This document shows, one piece after another, positions 58,280 through 64,000 of a DNA stretch of 64,000 nucleotides (the first letter of the stretch is position 1; each line of letters begins with the position of its first letter). Source of the DNA: Struthio camelus (taxonomy: Eukaryota > Chordata > Aves > Struthioniformes > Struthionidae); the NCBI RefSeq assembly GCF_040807025.1, contig NC_090956.1, positions 2,158,517 through 2,222,516 of the forward strand, read 5' to 3'. Below the pieces are notes generated by a model. It ran no database searches, was not told the origin of the DNA, and worked only from the letters and a program-made list of their open reading frames with translations. A program made the position numbers and the translations under genes.

Positions 58280-61200
58280 TGGCACGGCTGCTTGGGAACG
58301 AGGGCGAGGCGAAGCCCGCGGCGCGGCGGCGTGGCGGAGGGAGAGCCCCGAGGACCCGGCTCCGCCGGGGACGCTCCCCGAGGGGCAGGAAGGACGAGGT
58401 GCATCCCAGTTTGTTCCCTAAATGGAAGCGGCCAAAAGTCAGGACTCCGACCCGAAGCGGCCGCCGAGTCGCGCTCTCTGCACGCTCCGGCCAGCTGCTT
58501 CCCCGGCACGGCTGCTCGGCAGCCGGCTTGCGAGGGGTGTGCAAAAGGAAATATTGGAATCGGGTTATTTTTCCTAATAAAGCTCTGGGATCTGGCGCCC
58601 GGAGCGGAGGGAGCCGGGTTTGTCGTGGGCCGGGGCGAAGCCGGCCAGGGCTGATGTCTAATCTGGCCGTTGCTTTTTCCTCCCCCTTACAACACTGCAT
58701 TTTTTCTGCTTCCAGAGACCAAACAAATGCATTACGAAATGACGTTGGGAGTCTGCCTCCCTCCCGGCTGGCAGCGGGGAAGCCTTTGAACTCCTCTTTT
58801 CCTCCTCTGTGCATTCGAGACGTTTTTCCTTAAAACGTCGCTTGGCGGGTCGTCATCGCTCGGCTCTGCTCCAGATGTTGCGATTTCTGACCCCGCACCT
58901 TCCTCCCCTGCTTGGCCACCGAATATCTGGCTGCACTGGAGCCGAATGCAAGCTGCCCCCAGCTGCGCAAGGAGCCAGCGGCGGGCGCGCCAGCCTTGCA
59001 GGGCCTCCTCCACGCGGCCGCCCGCGCCTTGCGGCTTCCGCGTTCGGGGTTCTTTTTTTTTTTTTTTTTTTTTTTAAGACAAACAAGCAAAACAGCCCCC
59101 TACCCCCAAATGGTTTGGGGCTTGCATTTATTTATTTATTTATTTATTGCAAAAATAAACCGCGCCTGCTCGATTGAAGAATACGAAGCGCCTGCTCCTT
59201 TGCTTGCTCTCGGCATAAGGAGCCCGGCGAGGAAGGTGTCGTCACGGTCGCGCCGAGTTACGGAGCTTGCAAAGAGCAGGTGAGCAGTCGCCCTCGGCCC
59301 GCGGGCTGGCGTAGCCGAAATAACTGCCGGCAGCCGACGTCCAGCCGAAAGGCCGATAAGGGGCAGGCGTTTCGGCCTCGGACAAAGAAATCCTCCCGCT
59401 CCCGAGAACGGCCGCCGGGGCGGCACGCCGCGCCAACGCAGATAGACCGAGGGCGACGGCCGCACCTTTGCTCCTGCACCGTCGCCCAGCTCGGCGGCTT
59501 TTTATCCCCGGGATCACGCGAAACTCTTGTTTCTTGCCCGGGAGGGCACCGGCACGGGGACAGCTGCAGCCGGCACCCGCTTTGGTTTTGCACGGCAGCC
59601 CGGGAAGGGAAGCGGGGCCGAGGCGGGCGGCGGGGCGGCTGCTCAGCGCCGCCGGCCCGGGCCCGGGGCTGTGGTTAGCGCCGGGCTGCGTCTCATCCTG
59701 CGCAGCAACCCCCGGTCTAATAAAAATCGCGTTTCATCGATATTATTTTTTTAAATCGGAGCTTTAAGAAACCCAGCGGGTTTTGGCTGCTTCATCCCCT
59801 CATTGGGACTATTTAAATCAGAAGCGCAAAGGCGGCGGAGGCTCCTTTTGTAGCTGCAGCGGGCGCCGGGCCGGCGGGAGCCTCGCTCGGGCCGGCGCCG
59901 CGCGGGCCCTGCCGAAACGCGTCGTCCCAGGGCCCTGCCCAGCGAGGCCCCTTCCCCTCGGGCACGCCGCAAGGGCCGAGCGCCTCCCCGGCACCCGCTC
60001 GCCGGGCGAGCTTTGCGGGACGGGCAGCTGCGTTGGCGGTCGGGCAGCGCAAACCCGCGTCCTGCACCGACGGGAACCGTGTGCTTACTCACGGATTTGG
60101 GGGGTTTTTTGTTTTTTTTTTTTTTTTTTTTTGGTAAAAACCGTCTGGCCCCCTCCGGAAGCAGGACCGCCTCTGGCACGCGGGTATTGCGGTAGCTGCA
60201 GGCAGCGTTCCCTGTTCAAGTCTTGCAAAAACCATAGTAAGAAAAGCCTGGTCCTGGGGCTGCTGCCTCTCCCCCGGGCTGGGAACGGCACTCGCCCTGC
60301 CCAAAACTCCTGCCCGAGCCTCCGGCGGAGAACGTACAACTCACTTCCCGTCTCGAGCTGCTGCCGCCCGTTTTAATAACAGGGGCCGCGCTACCCCCCC
60401 GGCGGCGGCCGCGCAGCCAGGGAGCGGGTCTGGCCCCGTTGGTCCCGGAGATGCTCCGGCTGGTTTTTGGGGAGCTCCCACCCTGCTGAGGTCTGCCGGT
60501 TTTGGGGCGGCAGGGGGGGGGTGGGCAGTGCCTCGGCTTGGCCCGACCGAAAAACGGCCCTTCTCTTCCTTTGGGGGAGACCATCGCCTCGGGGCTTCCA
60601 GGCAGCGCGGCAGCCGCGGCCCCGCGCCGCGGGGCACCTGCCCCACCGCCGGGGCAGGGAGCAGCCTTCGGCTTCGCCCTCCCTGGGGACGGACGCCGGC
60701 GCTGGGGCTCCTCAGGTGGCCCTGGCCGGGGGGGGACGCGGGGATGTCTTGCAACCGGGGCTTAAGCTGCAGCCCAGGAGCAAAGCCCTTGCTAGACCTC
60801 GCCTTGGAAACAGGCAGGTGGATTTGGCTCTTTGGTTTGAAGGCGGTGGGACCAAAGGAAGAAGCAGATCCCCCCAGCAGAGGCACCGGCGCCCGGCGCC
60901 CCTGCCTGCGCGCCACCCTGCAAGCTTATCCCCAGGTCACAATAGCGTGTTTTGCCCTTAGAAAGCTTTCTTGACTCAATTTAAAATGACTTTGTCTGCA
61001 ATGACAGCTCAGATGGGAACCTTGAAGAGCCAAAAAAACCGAAGCCCAACTGTTTTGATTCGAGTCAAACTAAAATGTTCTTTTTGCTTTTGCTAAAAAA
61101 AACCCCCGGCACCTGCAAGCGCCTAGCGCTCAGCTGCCCGAGCCGCCAGCGAGCCAGGAGACGCGTCGGCGTCCGGCCGCGCTCCCGGGAAAGGCCTGGT

Positions 61201-61790
61201 GCGGGCGCGCAGGGAGCAGCTGAGGTTGGGGCAGCCCCGAGCCACCGGCGCCAGGAGCCCCGCGAGGCCGGACGCCCGCAGGCTCCTGGGAGCCGGGCTG
61301 CAGCCGAGCGCCGGGAGGATGAGGACGGTGAGCGCGCCGCGTGGCCCTGCCTTCCCAGGCCTCCCCGGCTGAGTTTCGACAGTTCATCAAAATGGATATA
61401 TTCTTGCTAAACGCTCCCGTTTTGACAAATTGGCATTTTTTTCATTCCCCCCCCCCAACCCAAACACTGCACTGGAAACGTTCCCACCAGCTCTAGCCCG
61501 GAGTCAAACAGTTCCTATTGCTAATCGCTTGCGTAAACCCAGCAAGAGCTGGCAAGCGCCGCGCTGCGGATCTTGGATGCCTTTTTATTTATCAAACTGC
61601 TCCTGATAACAGATTCACTTCCTCATCACGCTCTTTCGCTCCCCTTTTTCCCTGGGGAACCTTCACGTTGCAAATTGGAAAGTTTAGCCAGTCACGCACA
61701 AACGTTTATTTCCCCTTGTTGAAAAGCTACCGGGCGAGACGGGACAGGCAGCCCCAGCACAGCCACGAGAGGGCACAAAGCCCCCTCCTC
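58280..61790. other. Intergenic region of alternating CpG-rich and AT-rich segments
   Basis: No gene was recognised. AT-rich pockets occur at about 59690-59830, 60950-61090 and 61370-61720. A poly(T) run at about 59053-59076 is followed by a (TTTA)n run at about 59129-59150. Another poly(T) lies at about 60110-60132. None has the ends expected of a SINE. Confidence 0.4.
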
Positions 61791-61804
61791 GTGCAGCAGA
61801 CCGG

Positions 61805-62235
61805 GCCGTTGTGCGGCCGTGCAGCTGTGCGGCCGTGCAACCCGACAGCTGTGCAACCGTGCTGCTGTGCTGCCACGCAGCTGTGCAACCACACTGCCAT
61901 ACGACTGTGCTGCCGTGCAACCCTGCAGCTGTGCAACCAGGCCACCGTGCAGCTGTGCAACCCTGCAGCTGTGCAACCAGGCCACCGTGCAGCTGTGCAA
62001 CCACGCAGCTGTGCAACCAGGCCACCGTGCAGCTGTGCAACCCTGCAGCTGTGCAACCACGCAGCTGTGCAACCCTGCAGCTGTGCAACCAGGCCACCGT
62101 GCAGCTGTGCAACCACGCAGCTGTGCAACCAGGCCACCGTGCAGCTGTGCAACCAGGCCACCGTGCAGCTGTGCAACCAGGCCACCGTGCAGCTGTGCAG
62201 CTGTGCAACCAGGCCACCGGGCAGCCACGTTGTGC
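61805..62235. repeat. Minisatellite of CAGCTGTGCAACC modules
   Basis: Every unit contains GCAGCTGTGCAACC followed by one of three tails: AGGCCACCGT (24-bp unit), CT (15-bp-type unit) or AC. The 24-bp form expands at 62095-62215. CAGCTG E-box words recur more than a dozen times. It is open in several frames by periodicity only. Confidence 0.92.
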
Positions 62236-62639
62236 AGCCGTGCCCTCCTGCAGCCACATCACCGCCCAGCAAGCGCAGCTGGGCAGCCGCATCGCTGCCT
62301 CGATGGCTCTGCTCGGAGAGCCGGTCCGGCACGGCGCGGCCCACTTGCTCACGACTGCCAGTGACAGCTCGGCCAGAGCCTTGGGACCCGCGCGCTGCCG
62401 AAACGAGGAGGTGCGCCTGCCCCCTTCCTAGGGCTCCACGCCAGGAGCACCACGCCGCTCCTCCTCGCGCTGCCCGACCGGCGCGGCCGTTGCTCCCGGG
62501 TCCCGCGGCTCTCCGGCCGACGGGGGCGCGCTGCGTGCTGGGGTCCCGGCGCCCCGCCTGGCGCTCCCGCTTCCCGGAAGACCCCCGCCTCGCCGGGAAC
62601 AGCGCCGGAGCCGCGGCACGATGCGGTGCCCTTTGCCAG

Positions 62640-62830
62640 CTCCGCGCTCCCTCTAATCTTAGGCCACGAATCTTCCTCTCCCCGTGACACTCTCCATCTT
62701 TTGGAAGACTCTGAGGAGCTAATTAAAAAAAAAAGAGCTAATTACATTAATAGGTTAATTAAGACAGTGATGGTTTCAATTAACAAAAAAGATGGCTTTA
62801 GTGGGAGATTGGAAATGGGTGCCTGGCTTT
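62640..62830. promoter_or_regulatory. Cluster of homeodomain-type TAATTA sites about 0.9 kb upstream of HS3ST6
   Basis: Within about 75 bp (62717-62790) are GCTAATTAAAA, GCTAATTACATTAATAGG, GTTAATTAAGAC and CAATTAACAAA. They lie in a sharply AT-rich island of a GC-rich promoter region. Position and density suggest an upstream enhancer of HS3ST6. Confidence 0.45.
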
Positions 62831-63149
62831 TGGAGGGGGGTGGCAGGGTCCGGAGGCGCTGGCCGGCCGGGAACGCCGCTGCCGCCGGGGCCGCGCCAGG
62901 GCTCGGCCGTTTCACCCTGGGGCTCCCCGTGCCGGATGCCGGGTGCACAAGGGGGGCCGCAGGGAGGCGGGTTCCCGGCTGCAGAGGGGTTCCCCATCCC
63001 GCCCCACCGTCCATTTCACGCGCCCGGGTGCTCTTTGGCGCATTTTGCAAGGTGCAGGGGAAGAGATGGAAGCACAGAATTGTTTTTTCCCATCCCAAAC
63101 CAGAAGCGTACGCGCACGCACCGGGCTGCGTTTCCACCCTTGCGGCAGG

Positions 63150-63420
63150 AGCCCGTGCAGTCTAATTAGCACTGCCTCGCCCGAGTGTTGCTTGCTAATT
63201 GCGCGGCACTTGGCTATCATCACAATAATTATTGTTTATTTACAGCATGTAGTCTCCCTTCGATCCAAAACTGAGCTGTAAAAACGCAGCCTTTGCTGCG
63301 AGGCCCCTTTGCAGGATGTAAGTGATTTAAAGCGATAATTAGAGCCCCATAAATTAGCAACAACGAACAACAACAACAAAATAATACCGGCTGTGAGAAC
63401 GCGCCTGGCGAGCGGGTCCT
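63150..63420. promoter_or_regulatory. AT-rich proximal element with a SOX-type palindrome upstream of HS3ST6
   Basis: ACAATAATTATTGT (63232-63245) is a perfect 14-bp palindrome made of two facing SOX-type ACAAT/ATTGT half sites around TAATTA. Further CTAATT and ATTTAAAGCGATAATTAG words follow. It is 0.45 kb before the HS3ST6 ATG. Confidence 0.45.
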
Positions 63421-63701
63421 GCCGGGGCTGCCGGCCGGCCGCCCCACGCGTGACCCGCGCCCCACGCGCGCGGCACGTGCCCCCCCCCCGGCCCCCCGGC
63501 GGGGGCGGCGCGCGAGGGGGAGGGCCCAGCGGCGCGGGGCAGGGTGTGCGCGGGGAGGGGGCCGGGGCCGGGGCCGGCGCGGAGGGGAGCGCAGCGCAGC
63601 GCAGCGCTCGGCGGCGGCGGCGGCCGGGCAGGGCCGCCCGCGCGGGATGCGCTGTCCGGCGGGGCGGCGGCGGCGGGGGGCTCTGCCGGCAGCGGCCCCC
63701 G
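63421..63701 (+). promoter_or_regulatory. HS3ST6 CpG-island promoter / 5' leader
   Basis: Extremely GC-rich sequence with GGGGCCGGGGCCGG and GCGCAGCGCAGCGCAGC repeats directly before the ATG. No TATA box was seen. The transcription start is not defined. Confidence 0.5.
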
Positions 63702-64000
63702 ATGGGATGTAGCGGGCGGCTGCTGGCACCCGTCGGGGGGCGCCGCGCCTCGCTCCTCCTCACCATGATCCTCTTCTTCACCTACTTCTTCTACTGCCTG
63801 CCGGGGCCCTGCGAGCCGCTGCCGCCCGCCCTGCTGCTGCCGCCCGACGGCGCCGGGGCGGCGGGCGGCGCGGGGCTGCCGGCGCTGGGCGGCGGCGGCG
63901 GCAGCCGGCGCTTCCCCCAGGCCATCATCGTGGGCGTGAAGAAGGGCGGGACGCGGGCGCTGCTGGAGTTCCTGCGGGTGCACCCCGGGGTGCGCGCCGT
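63702..64000 (+). CDS. HS3ST6: Heparan sulfate glucosamine 3-O-sulfotransferase, first exon, cut by the window edge
   Basis: Golgi type II membrane enzyme that moves sulfate from PAPS to the 3-OH of glucosamine in heparan sulfate. The visible 99 residues start [20 protein letters not shown] and include a membrane anchor (about residues 17-34, with [11 protein letters not shown]). A Pro/Ala/Gly-rich stem follows, then the start of the sulfotransferase domain: [20 protein letters not shown], the 5'-phosphosulfate-binding loop, then [10 protein letters not shown]. The ATG is the first in frame after the CpG-rich leader (CCCGATGG). The family is certain. HS3ST6 rather than HS3ST2, 3 or 4 is inferred from adjacency to MSRB1, as in mammals. 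The anchor sequence differs from human HS3ST6. Confidence 0.88.
   Translation, partial: MGCSGRLLAPVGGRRASLLLTMILFFTYFFYCLPGPCEPLPPALLLPPDGAGAAGGAGLPALGGGGGSRRFPQAIIVGVKKGGTRALLEFLRVHPGVRA

Noticed and set aside
59050-60135. Poly(T) runs and a (TTTA)n run considered as SINE or retrocopy tails
   Set aside because: No target-site duplications, no SINE body and no retrocopied gene next to them.
61518-62687. Cysteine/alanine-rich open frames over the CAGCTG array
   Set aside because: Tandem-repeat artefact, open on both strands.
63354-63983. Minus-strand open frame antisense to HS3ST6 exon 1
   Set aside because: Shadow of the GC-rich plus-strand exon.

Overview
This window looks like vertebrate nuclear DNA, most likely a bird microchromosome; another sauropsid is possible. 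The evidence is spliced genes with short introns, very GC-rich CpG islands, many GC-rich minisatellites and almost no recognisable interspersed repeats. Gene content and order match the human 16p13.3 block (HS3ST6-MSRB1-RPL3L-NDUFB10-RPS2-SNHG9-TBL3), with two differences. There is no RNF151 between TBL3 and RPS2, and a TEX2-like gene lies between RPL3L and MSRB1. All exon models were built by eye from splice signals, reading frame and remembered human proteins.

Layout: 1-10.8 kb holds TBL3 (minus strand, 19 coding exons, C-terminal end beyond the left edge). 11.1-12.3 kb holds a probable spliced, non-coding, SNHG9-like transcript (minus). 12.5-16.1 kb holds RPS2 (plus) with a TATA/TOP promoter and a palindromic TCTCGCGAGA element. 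16.7-18.8 kb holds NDUFB10 (minus), convergent with RPS2. 21.0-29.1 kb holds RPL3L (plus); its ATG exon was not located. 29.6-36.4 kb holds the TEX2-like SMP-domain gene (minus). 42.4-46.6 kb holds MSRB1 (plus), a selenoprotein with an in-frame UGA and a well-formed type II SECIS in its 3' UTR. 46.6-63.4 kb is a gene-poor stretch of minisatellites, a 350-bp polypyrimidine tract and AT-rich islands that resemble conserved enhancers. 63.7 kb to the right edge is the first coding exon of a heparan sulfate 3-O-sulfotransferase, HS3ST6 by synteny.

The genes are not one pathway, but three serve the ribosome: TBL3 (small-subunit processome), RPS2 (40S) and RPL3L (muscle 60S). The other products are a complex I subunit, a lipid-transfer-type ER protein, a methionine sulfoxide reductase and a Golgi sulfotransferase. 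The most notable observations are the MSRB1 UGA/SECIS pair, the compact TEX2 paralogue absent from the human interval, the probable SNHG9 equivalent, the minisatellite families and the homeodomain/SOX-rich AT islands upstream of HS3ST6.
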